Source of the DNA: Patiria miniata
Taxonomy: Eukaryota > Echinodermata > Asteroidea > Valvatida > Asterinidae
Length of the DNA: 64,000 nucleotides
NCBI RefSeq assembly: GCF_015706575.1
Contig: NW_024037063.1
Location: forward strand, 13,950,927 to 14,014,926
Direction of reading: 5' to 3'
The notes under the pieces are model-generated. The model was not told the DNA's origin. It was given only the letters and a program-made list of their open reading frames with translations, and did no database searches. A program made the position numbers and the translations under genes. Below, one piece after another: positions 1 through 12,500 of the stretch. The first letter of the stretch is position 1. The number at the start of each line of letters is the position of its first letter.

Positions 1-309
1 TCTGGTCAGACCAAAGTTCTGGAATTGATGCGGCGACGCAGCTTTTTTTTTTTTGGCATTTTTTTTTTTCAAGCTTGGATTGTACAGACAAGGTGGTACT
101 ATTGTGCTTTTGTTGTGTCCTCATATACATTGGGGCCCTCCATAATTTGCCTTGGTGCCCTCCATCATTTGCCTTGGTGCAATTTCCCCATTCCTTGGTA
201 CAAAAATGTGAGGAGGTACGGCAATAGAGGGCGCTGCTGTAGCTACCGCGGACAATTTGAAGAAAAAAAAAGGTTGACGCGCATGATTAAAATCGACGCA
301 CGCGCTGAC
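1..309 (+). mobile_element. Harbinger-like MITE, copy 1 (truncated at window edge)
   Basis: The stretch matches the complete copies at 39196-39546 and 27388-27768: it opens inside the left terminus (CTGGTCAGACCAAAG), then has a T-run, the CAAGCTTGGATTGTACAGAC block and the ATAGAGGGCGCTG block, and ends near CGCGCTGACCA. The left terminus is cut by the window edge, and on the right the homology stops before the GGCC terminus, so no target duplication can be checked. No protein is encoded; the reading frame across it is incidental. It lies in the SARS1 intron downstream of exon 7. Confidence 0.75.
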
Positions 310-537
310 CAAATGATAGCATCAAAAAGCTGCCACCGCTGCAATGCTATCACATATTTTTCAACTACAGGGGTGCATAGCTTGCCAAAAATCACAATGA
401 CCATTATTCCCCTCATGTGATACCGACCAAACAATGAGGCTGATGGCCTACAGTGGCTGGGCTTTAACTGCCTAAAACCTCCTGCAAAGACTCCGTGTGG
501 TTTTTGAAGATCTGGGGTTAGGGTAAAAACTACCCAC

Positions 538-3500
538 CTTTTCAAACTGATGTACCCTGAAGATGCCCCTGGTATCGCGGCCGTGGGATCCAACCTCTTG
601 ACGGAAGCATGAGGAGATGCCGGCGTAGCGTTTAGGGAGTTCATCTACTGCCATCCATTCGTTGCGATGGTAGGCGGCGATGGGTTGCTCAGAGGTGGCT
701 ATGAGATACTTCTCTTCTATGGTTGCCTCCTCTGCCTTCTCACTGCCTTTACCAACCACCTGTGGACAACAAAAGCGCGAGGTTTATTTCTATAGCCCTA
801 ACCCTCCAGGGTATTTGGCTCGAAAAACCTGCTAAACACAACAGTGTAACCTGCTCGGCATGGTGACCGTTTTAGCTGATTTTCGGCTAACTTTGACCCA
901 ATTTTTGTAAAAAAACGTGTTTGACAGAAAATTTAACAGAATGGATTTTTTTGGCAGATTTCTGGCAGAATTCTGCAAAAATGGTTATTTGACGGAAAAA
1001 CAGTAAATTTGAACAAAAAATGGTACATTTGTTTTAAAAAGCTTCAATCCTTTCAAAAAAAAACCTTGCATAATTGGACAGGTTGGCTGGTCTTGGTGCC
1101 GAGGTTCACTTGGAAACGGACTTTGTCGTGGCCGGATCCGCGTTTAGCCCTAAATTTATGCGATAATTACATAACATCTTTAGGGACTATAGATTGTTTA
1201 AAATGTAATTTGAACCTTAATTAAGGCAACACTACCGATCTGCATGTGATTTTAAGTGTTTATAGTGTATTTCGAGTAATTCTGGTGAATTTGGCAGATT
1301 TTTGATAAATCTGACAGATTTTTGATGTGCATTTAGCAGAATTTGGCTCTGACCTTACAGTCACCCTGCTGCTTGGTGTAGCCAGATCTATCAGTTTAAA
1401 AAGCTCAAGGCCGAATTGCCCCAGAGTCGGTGGTCACCAACTGCAGCAGGATACAACTGTGGCATTGTTCAATGGGACTAGCTCTCATTGTCTCAGAATT
1501 GGCAGTCTATGGAGTGACCTGGCCTCGCGGTTAAGGGCATTGAATTCGTGGTCTGCGGGTAATTCTGAAGGTTGTGGGTTCGAGTCCAGCCTGGGGTTGT
1601 GGTGCGTGTGCCCTTGGGTAAGGCACTTTGTCACTCATTGCTTCTCCCCACCCAGGAGTAACTTGTGTTGGATGACTTGTGTTGGATTCTATTACAACAC
1701 TTTTTTTAACTGCACTGTACAGTACTGGCTCGAGAAAATCAATTCACCGATGAAACTTGTTACCTTGTAGAGTTCTTCATCAAACTGGCTGAGTTGAGCC
1801 ACTTCTTGCATGACCTCCTTGCGCATGAAGAACGGCGTGTAGAGGGGCGTGTAACCCTTCTCATGGAGCAAGCGCAGGGCGTACTGCTGGACTGCTTGGG
1901 AGAGGAACACCGCGGGGCCCTAAAGTAAAGGGAACATTTGGGGGAATGGTTACCACTAATTCACTTACAGCAGTGGAAAGATTGTAGCATATGTTACGCT
2001 CTAAAAGATATGTTATTATATATATGTATACATTTGCTAATTTGATGCTGAAAACCATTACTTCTGCATCCAATCCTAATAAAACATGAATCTTTAATAA
2101 GACTGCACTTTATAAAAATAATATATGAACCCTGCAGGGAAGGATGAAAGATACCACTAAACTGATAAAAGAGCAATTTTCATCCAAACACACAAATCTT
2201 TAAAAAGGTCTGTTATGGTTAAAAAACCAAGGAAGATCACCTTTTGAGAAAACATTGCTTTTGACACCATTGACCAAGAAATGAACTTTCATAAGATGGA
2301 ATCAATTTTTTTTATTGGCTCTTTACCGACGTATAAACACTGTATACTCGGTGTGTTACTTCCCAAGTGAAAGTTGGAAAAAAATCACTCGGGTGGGACT
2401 CGAACCCACGACCTCCTGCTTTCTAGTGCAAATGTCTTACCACTCGACCACCGAGCTTCCATCTTAGGAAAAGTTTAATTGCGGAACCCGCTGCTACACG
2501 TACATCAGATTGGAACCAGCCAACCGATCCCGCAAGCTCGGTGGTCGAGTGGTAAGACGTCTGCACTAGTAAGCAGGAGGTCGTGGGTTCGAGTCCCACC
2601 CGAGTGATTTTTTCCACCAACTTTCACACGGGAGGTAACACACTGAGTATACAGTGTTTAAACGTCGGTGAAAGGCAAACAAAAAATATTGATTTACCAA
2701 AAAATGACATAAAATATATTTTACGCAAGGCTTTACTGATTAGTAATGCCCACGACCATTCAAAATAAGCCTTACCCCAGAATAAGTTTTATCATGAATT
2801 CTCCAATGCCCACCACTGTGCAGAAACACAACCAAACATTCTTCATACTTCAATTTCAGGCCATGTCATGCCCCATGTTACGTAAAACAGGCATGGCTCT
2901 ACCTTCCTCAATCCAACAAAATCCTACCAAGGCTGGTGGATTTAGAAGGATCAGGAAGGGTTAGGGTTGACCTACCTTGAGGAAGTACCCCCTGCTGCCA
3001 GACACGATGGCTCCTCTCTCTCCATCCACGCCATCAATCATGTGAATCAAGTCAACGTGGGAGTACCTCTTCCTGACTTCACAATCTCCTATCATCTTGA
3101 CGATACCATTATCATCCTGACAATCAAGCAGGAATACACCAACATTACTTCAAGCCTTAAAGTCTATTCTGTAATTTTACTTCTGTTTTAAACATATACT
3201 GTACATTTAACTCTTTCGAGTAAGAAATGATTTGCTTCAATAAGACAGAAATAAAATAACGCTGAAGCTTTCGTTTTATTAGCTGATATACATGTATTAA
3301 TAGTGAGTGTCATTTCGAGCCAATCTCCTTCTTGTAGCCCTAACCTTGCTGAATCCAACAGGATCCCACTATGTCACATACCCAATGGAGCCTGTTGGAT
3401 TGAGCAGTAAACCCCCATGTGTACATTCCTCATGCAAAATGTTGGATTCAGCAGGCAACTGAACCGCATTATAACGCATTGTTGGACTCCGTTGGATTCA

Positions 3501-6500
3501 GCAGACAACTGAAAATGAGGCACAGCGGATTGAACAGGAAAGTCCGGTTGGACTCTGTTGGATTTAGCAGGGTAGTCCTGAGGAAGTACTGGGGGTTAGG
3601 GTGCAATTTTGTTTTTGATCTAAATAAAATGATAGGGAGAAATATTGACTGTTAAAAGGCACTGGATTTCATGGGAGTCCAAATTTCATGTGACACTGGA
3701 AAAGTGTTTAAGACCAGCCAGCCGGTCTTTATCTACCCTTTAAAACTGGCCATGTGACGGGCTTTCAACCAATAGGAATGGGTAAACTGTCTTGGGTCAC
3801 TGGTTCAAATCCCGCTCCAGTCAATATCTTTGTCCTTTTTCATAGTGTTTATAACTACAGATTGAATCTAACTCATAATGAATAACTGAACCCTTACAGG
3901 CACACTTATATTTCACATAACAACAGACATAATTGTTGTAAATTGTCTTGCTTAACACTAACCTTTCTCAAATCCTCCAAAATCCTCTTTGCAAAATGGA
4001 GGATTTTGCAGGATTGAGGCTATATGACAAAACTGTGTGGCTGATTTTGGAAGATGCACGGTGTCAAGGTCTTTGGCCGGACCTTGCGTTGTTTATGTTC
4101 AGCGGTGCGTAAACTTAGGTCTAGATTAATCCTCCGCACTGCTCCAGGATGTCACTGGCTCTGTCTCAACATATTGACAGTGATTGCTGGAGCATTTTGC
4201 AGGATTGAGGCAGTGGTCACCCCTCCAAGGACCACATTCAATAAATAACGGATGATTTTGCAGGATTGAGGCTGTATGCAATTTTCACATGAAGGCATTG
4301 CAGGATTTTGCAGGATTGAGGCTGCATCCTAGCAAATATGCCTACGGAGTTAGGGTAAGGATACAAGACCCCCCCCCTTGCCTTCACTTGAATCACAGCC
4401 TGATGTCTGCCAGCACATGGGAAGAACCAAAAACCAAAAACCCCTTACCGCCACAGGCCAAAAAAATCAGGGCAATAACAGAAGGAAACGGTTTGTTTGT
4501 CAACGGGAAATTTTGGTTTCTGAGAAGGGAGGGAAACCCCAGAGACTTATTATAGTGAAATGCAAACAAACCAATTGAAAGCCTTAATACATTGTATTCT
4601 TTGTGGATTTTGGACCCGAGCCAACACAGACTTGTCACCAACTTCAACAGACATTGAAATTGAATCTAGTCAACTGGGCCTTGAAACTTGCGAAACAGCC
4701 CAGTGAACTTGGATCAATTGAAACTTAATTAAAATTTTAACCAACTCTTGAATGTCCAAAAATATAGATCAACGTACAGACCACTCATTAGAAGTTAAAT
4801 TTGTTATTCCACCTAAAGTCTTATTTTTCAAAAAGCGCATGACAAGGAAGATCTGGGTGAGGGTTTGGGAAATACAGCAATTTTTTCGCTATGTTCCAAA
4901 CATGAAGTCTGAGGGTTTTTTGTGTGTGCGCGCCCTTGATTATAACATTTTCAAATACATTATTGAAACTGCAAATGTGTGTTTTCTTGTTGTGGGAATG
5001 GCCTAGTGAAAACACTTCCAGTCTGGTAATATTAGCTACGAGCATGTGATATAATGATCTGGTAAACGGTGCCCTGTGGAGACATGTGCATAATAAGGAA
5101 CAAAAGATAAATTGTATACATCTCCACAAGGCAATTTTCTATGGGTGAATACGTCTCCACAAGGTTATCACGAAATAGATATATGGATTTTACTCAAAAA
5201 GTAGGAATCTCCAAGGTGTGTTGATCATCGCAAATTGAAATATTTTATGTAAGGGATATTAAGTCTGAATTTCAGCCCAGGAAATTAATTCTGGTTAAAG
5301 TAGGAGCATTTTGAAACGACACTTTCAAACTCTAAATTTTAGAACACGAGAACAAAGAAATGACAAGGTGACAAATTGCAGTATGTGTGGGTTTTGACCT
5401 GAAATTTGAGCACTCTGTGAGGACAGGACAGGGGTGATGTCAAGTACTTAATTTTGTTTAGAAATAACCCAAAGGTGAACAGCATTCCCCCCAATAGTTT
5501 GCATCCTGCCTGTTTTGGGGCTGAAATGGAAAATCGAGCTGGCAGATGAGGCGCTGGACCCCATCTTGTGTACCTCATCGTTGCTGATGACGACAGACTC
5601 GTGGAGGAAGTTGCCAATCTCCATCAGGTTCTCTCTGCGCGTGGTCTCACACTGGATGCGGTCCTCATTGCACTTGGTGATCTGGTCATCGATCAGCTGC
5701 CTGGCCTTCTTGATCTGTGACACTGTCAGCTCCTGGCCAAGGTCAAAGGTCACACAGTTCAGTCAATGGAAGACCAAAATTTGCAAACTTAAGAAAACTA
5801 TTTCAAAATACAAAAACTCAGTCATAAAAACTTGTGATGTTTACCATTTAACGGATGGGAATGCACAATTTGAGAAGTAAAAGGGTTAGGTTAGGACATA
5901 AACCGGGGAATAAGCAGTCTCACTTTGGGATCACAAAATGGGATCTACCCGATGTTCCCCAATACTGATGTTCCCCACTACCGATGTTCCCCCAAATCCT
6001 TAGGATTAGGGTTAAGGTTAGGGCTAGGGTTAGGGTTATATTGGTAGGGATTTCGGGGAACATTGGTATTGGGGAACATCGGTATTGGGGAACATCGGTA
6101 TGCACCCCACAAATGGCCATTTTCTTCGCATTTTTTTTTTCTTCGGTAGAGAAGGATTTGCAGTGCTAAGCAAAATCAGATATACCAGCTGAAATGAAAC
6201 ATGCTGTATGTTGCTTGACAGATGGCTTTGCTTGGTGAGTTAACTTGCTTAGCAGTTTCTACTGTTTAGCAGCTCCCTAGGTTCAGGGGTTGTCTTCTGT
6301 AAGGCATCATGTGGTAGGATTACCTTCAAGTCTTCTGCTTTGCAATCACTCAGAGCCTCTGCAATCTTGGCGGGTAGTTCCTCATCCTCGCTGCCAACTG
6401 GCTCCTTGTTCTAGAATCATGAACAACAAAAATGAAATTTTACTCGGCGCCTTCAAATAGAGCTTGTTAAATAAATATACAGTACTTTAGACTGTAAACA

Positions 6501-9500
6501 CACACAAAATTACTGTTTGGTGGATGCTCAATATTTACATGGAATGGAGCACATTCACTTTCAAATGTAGTTGCCTGTACCAATATCCATTCATTGTGGG
6601 TGCTTATTTTAGAATACGAAACATGTATATCTGACTTTTGGGGGAGGGGTGGGGAGGTGACAAACAGCCCCATCTACAGTTCCTGAACTGAAGAGTTTAA
6701 GTAACCGATTTTTTTATTAGTTTCAAGAAGTACAAATATACTTAAAATAAACGACCGATCGATTAGGTCCCGCCTTATGCGCACGTGAGCAACAACACGT
6801 GTGCCACGCCCTCTACAATGCCGCACTGCAAGTTTCATACCTGCCCGTCTTTAGTTCACACATGTCGGACATTAGTGCATGCATGCGTGATTAAGCGTCA
6901 TCGAGTGGGGATTAGTGGAAAGTCTATTGCAATCCAAGGCAACTCCTTGGGATTTTTCTCAAGATCTTGGGAATTTAGGCCAGGGCTTGGGAACGTTTCG
7001 CTGAGCCTTGGAATTTATTTGCGTATTGAGAACACACAAAAGTATGGATTGTGCATGTATGCGCAAAATGTTAACTGAAGCACTATGTGGGCCACATTCA
7101 CATTCAAAATTATGGTCTGTGCAGCTATTGTGACATAATGTTGATATCTTGGGAAATCTTGGGAATTTTTCTGCGGTCATCTTGGGATTTTTAAATTTGA
7201 TGAGTGGCCACGGTGATTCAAACTATAGCAGATCTGGGCCCAATTTCATGGCGCTGCTTAACAGTAAGCAGAAAAGTTGTGCTTACTATAGCAGAAAAAA
7301 GTGCTCAACCTTAAGTACTATTTCGCGGCGTGGATGTGCTACGGGTTGTGCGTGCATGGAGATTTCTATTGTTACGATTTAAGCAACTTTTTCATCTGAA
7401 GTTAAGCGTGCTTTTGCTGTGCTTACTGCCTACAGTCTCCCTGAAATAGGTGGAGGCTCTGTAAGCAGAAAATCTTAATAGCAGCGCCACGAAATTGGGT
7501 CCAGGTTGGAAGTGGGAAATTCTACCTTCATCTTTTCACCGATGATCTTGCTGCAGAGGTTCTTCATCTTGTTCAGGTTGTCAGCCTCATAACGCACTGA
7601 TGAGAAAAAAACATAAATGCATCAGATAAACAAGGATGTTCAAGATGAATGAAAGAAACTTATCATTCAGCATTGACTGCAAATTTCTATTGACTGTATT
7701 ATTTCTAAAGCTACATGTATTTTTATCAAAAAAAGGACTTGATGCAATTTACAAATGAGACCTGCCTCCACGAAGCCCTGACAAAGTTGCATAAGTTGTT
7801 TTCACACAAATGGCAAGTGAAGTCACTTTGGAGTGAAACCGACCATTTTGAGGTTTGGAGGTTTTCTGAATTGGAAACTATAAATCTACAACCTCTCAAA
7901 GATTGAATATAATCTATCAAGCTGAAGTGTGCTTGTTAATTGATTTAGTGAAAAGAATGTGTATAGAATTTTATACAAAAAAAGCATAAATTCAATACAG
8001 ATGTTTAGCTCATAATTGGGTTGTCAGGGTTTTGTCACTTGACCTTTCTCCCAGGAGTGGTAGAGTCTTAGTACCTATGAAATCATGATTTTGAAGCTGA
8101 AAATCTCAGGAATTTGAAAATACCGAAATCTAAACAACAAATTGTCCAGGTTTTGAGGGAACAGGTCTCAAATATTAATATTCTTTCAACGGGGTGCACA
8201 TTTCTGAGTGAGTCACCTTGTTGAAGACAAAAGAGTTTAGAGGTTTAGAACTGTTAAAACATGTTATAATCTGTTTCCTTGAACACTTCAGGGCATCTTA
8301 AAATTGAAATAAGAGGCTTTAATTTGTCATTTTGTGTTGTAAACAAGTGTTCAATGAAACAGATGGGAAGCTTCAAACAAGAAAACAATGTTCAGTCCTA
8401 TTGATTTGAGGTGTGCAATCACACCCACGCCATCACACGCCTAAAAGCTTCCTGAGAAGTGCGAAATAATTGTACCCCTGAATTTCCCAGAACCACAGAA
8501 TCACACACCTAGAAAACCACACACCTAGAAAAACCACACGCCTAGAAAAATCCAGGTGTGCCCTTTTCCACACCCCTGTGATTTTCAAATCAGTAAAACA
8601 CAATTTCCTTGTTTCTGATTGAGCCTAATGGTTTTATTTACAATGTAAGTTGGACAGATTCATAAAGTAAATCATGTTGATGTGAACTGTGACTGTGACA
8701 AGTAGTAAAAGGTAAAGGTAAAGATGCCGAACCAGTGTTAACAGGAACGGAGTGCCCATCTCTCTTTCATTAGCGATTGGGCCAGACTCATATGCTGCTG
8801 TGGGGGGATCACCACACCTCCTCCACAGCGAGTCTGTTACCTTCCCAGCATTAAATAATGCCGGTACCCATTTAACACCTGGGTTGAAAGGAGTAATTGA
8901 GGTAAAGCGCCTTACTCAAGGGCACAACGCACATGGCCACGGCGGGGCTCGAACCCACAACCTCACGATCATGAATCCTGTGCTCCACCGCTAGACCACA
9001 CGTGCCCACAAGTAGTAACCATGGTAACCATTGATTTCTGTTGGATCCAGCAGGTTTCAAACTTTGATGATTGTCACATGTATGATGTTGGACTCATTAG
9101 GGCCAAGGACCCCAGGCAGAATGCTGAAGTGGGGCAATGCTATACACAAAGAATAATGGTTGAGTTTTTTTCTCACTTCAAAGGGTGTTTGTTAACTTGT
9201 ACAGCGAGGAGGAATAAAAAAAATGGTCCACACAAAACCATATTTTGGATTAACTCTCCTGTGGTTTGACCATTCAAAACACCTCAAAATCTGGGTTCTG
9301 GCAAATTGGAGGACAAAAAATGCAGGACCTTTTAAAATCCTCCAGAATTTATTGTTACTGCACTACCACACCTTTCAATTCCTTTCGAAAGGTATTGAAA
9401 GGCAACTTACTGAATTTGCCCACAGAGTTGCTTCACCTTCCGAAACCTTTCGAAAAGTTTCAAAGTTCCAGCACTATTTCACCTTTCAAAACCCTTTCAG

Positions 9501-12500
9501 TCAGGCAAATTTAAAATGTTTTGAAAGGTCTGATAATTCTCTGCCAACTGCACTGGGCATAGCAGGGTGGATTCTCAAAATCTTCTTAGACTTTTTTTCC
9601 TCCAGCCAAATCTTGAAAAAATTCCCACTTCTTTTGGCTTTAGACTGTTCGTCACTCTATAGATTGATACCAATAACCCCACAAACAATTACGCATTTCC
9701 TTGAACATGACAACATGTTTGTTGACACTTGAGCTATGTAAAGGAGCTGTCAAATACCAGAACTGAAAGCCATTAAGTGGTTTGTGTTACACTTCCTCGT
9801 ACAAAGAATTCCACCAAACCTGGAATTCACCTTGTGATTTGGCTGATGCAACGCCTAGAAATCCAAGTTGAAAAAGTGCCAGGCATTGCATTACTCGTTA
9901 AAGGGAATATACATCATTTGCTTTTGCTGTAATTTTCAGAAATGGATGGATTTGGGGGCTTGGTTATATATAGGGCCTATAGCAAATATTGTTACACTGA
10001 CCTTTTTGAAGTTTTGGGTTCGAAAATGCTATAAAAACCAAGAAAAACAATCATTTTCCTGTAGTCTGGTTCCCTGACTCCATATAAGAAGAAACGGAGC
10101 AGTTTATATACATGTACATTGGGGAATTGTAAAGTCATGGAACCAGTCCAGCTGGCTTGTACCCGTTCATACATTGTAGGTGCGTAATCGATTGCAAACA
10201 AATGCGATGGTCAATTGGGGCCAGTATTTGAAAAAAGCCAGTTTTTTCCAACGCTGGTCGGCCGACCAGCGTTGGAAATTGATACAAAAATACCGCTTTT
10301 CTTGAAAATGACAGTATACCAGGTGCCATGATTTTACAGGATACTTTACACTGTCATTCACTAACAGTCCAGCAAGGTATTTGAAAATAATTTGGTAGTT
10401 TTATTTTTTGATGTTTGCAAATGTTGTATTTTCCCTTTAACTAACCCTTTTCAGCTCTGCAATTAATTGTATAAGCAACTGCACACCAGCTGATCAAAAA
10501 CAACACAATTATTACTAACAAACTATTGACATAGTCTGTCTGGTATGTGTACAATTTGGTTATCATATAATTAAAAGTGTCAATGCTGCTCATATGAGGT
10601 TACATTTTTAGGGTGATTAGGGTGAAGGATTTAAATAGTGTGTGGATATTGTTTGCTTTTATACACTACTTTATGAACATGTAGGCCTATAAGCTGGGAA
10701 AAAAAAAAGATGTTCGCATCTGTTTCAATGAAAATAAAAAGAGTGGCCCAATGTTTTCTAAAGCCTCTGACTAAATCTGTGAATTCATAATTTATACCTT
10801 AACTACTGGTACATCATAAACATTGCCCACTGAAAAAGGCTGTTAATTGACACAAATTTTTTTTTAATAATATAATTCTCTTTTCAGTAAGTTGTGTGAT
10901 TTGCTTTTTTATTTGTTTTTCTTTTTAAATAGTTTTATGTGAATTATTCTAGCCCTTTTCAATATTTTGTACACTATTAAAAGTAGTCTTTTGTTTGATT
11001 AATCCTCCTGTTGTCTGAACAGTCACAGACAGTAAAAAAAATCAATCCTCTTCCCCTGCCATGCCTTTTACACAGGCCAGTCACTAACAGTCAGATCATA
11101 TTTCAAGTAAGCACTGTGACAAGTCAAATTCAGTCAACAGACAAAAGCAGGGAAGTCGTAGGCACAGCTGGCTTATCAATCACCTACAGTCAAAGCATAG
11201 CTGTATCAAGTTACATAAAGAGTCACAGCCAATCAAGCCTGCTTTACGTAGGCTGGGAGCTCTTAACTGTTGAAAACAGTCACTCGATTGACTTTAACTG
11301 AAAGGACAACTTGGCACAGAATGCATGTTTGCTTCAGGCTGCAAAGGGAGGGTGAATAAAGCAACAAAAATGAATTCAAACTGAACAGAAATTCCCCTTT
11401 TCACCTGCAACTTTGCTTGCTTCTGAGAAAAGCATGTTGACTAATGTTGTAAATCCCCAGGTTTGTTGTGGCATACATTTTGGTATGTTGGAAATCCCAC
11501 CTGTGTGAAAGGAATCCCCGCATTGCACAACATTGCAAGAGATTCCAAAAAGTATCCTGTAATGTTAAACATGCGCGGGGAATTCCAACACTGCCTCGGC
11601 TGTTTACAAATGTTCTTGACGTGGAAAGTAACTACGTACAAATATTACCGGTTCTATTTCTGAACATTAGGACTGTCTACTGGGGTAGACTTAGAAGAAT
11701 CTACTAGTAAGGAATTCTGAACATGCTTTTACGATTGGTCAGGTCATGTGTGTTCCATATTTCACAGAAAAATATAAAAAAAATGTTGCAACTGACGCCA
11801 CTTCAGCGGTTGTGTACAAAGTCTATTGAGAGTCAAGAAAATTTTCTAAATATTTCGTAACAAAATTGGAAAATGTTTCTCAGTCCCAAATTCATGTCTT
11901 ATCATCACTTTTGTAATAACTGACCTTCATTGAGATGATATCTGAAGAAAAAAGTGGCGTCAGGTGGCTACGTTTTTTCCAAAAATACTTTGCATTTTAG
12001 AACTGATAAATTTTAAACCAATTTAAAGATTTTTAACCACAGTTAGTTATGCACAGACGTTAGGGGTGGCTCATATTCCAGCAAGAGTCCCAAATTTCTA
12101 TTCAGAAAACTTTACTCATTAACATGAAGACACTGCCAAACACTGTAATGTACAAGTTTACATTTTCCAAAAAATGTGAAAAATTTTGACAATTTCGGTG
12201 GCTTGTCCGTAAAAAAACGCCAGTTCCAGCGGCTGCCGTCCATTCTCGTTGTCTTGCTTTCCGCGACAACGCACCAGACGGAAATTGAACTCACTTGCGG
12301 CGTCGGAAAGCGGTGTGGTACCTACATACATCGCGCGCACAGATTTTTTTCGATGTCATCACGTGATGCATACATTTACATAATTAGTAAAACAAAATGG
12401 ACGGCAGCCGTTGGAACTGGCGTTTTTTTTACGGACAAGCCACTGAAATTGTTAAGATTTTTCACATTTTGTTTTTGTGGTCTGTTTCAAGTTGATTATT

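Noticed and set aside
2535..2612. Possible tRNA gene (A and B boxes present)
   Set aside because: No matching acceptor or anticodon stems and repeated in the window with flanking repeat sequence, so a SINE head. The same applies to 1512, 8935-9007, 17900, 51320, 55100-55172 and 56345.
3775..3830. B-box-like GGTTCAAATCCCGC
   Set aside because: No convincing A box or repeat boundaries; too short to call.
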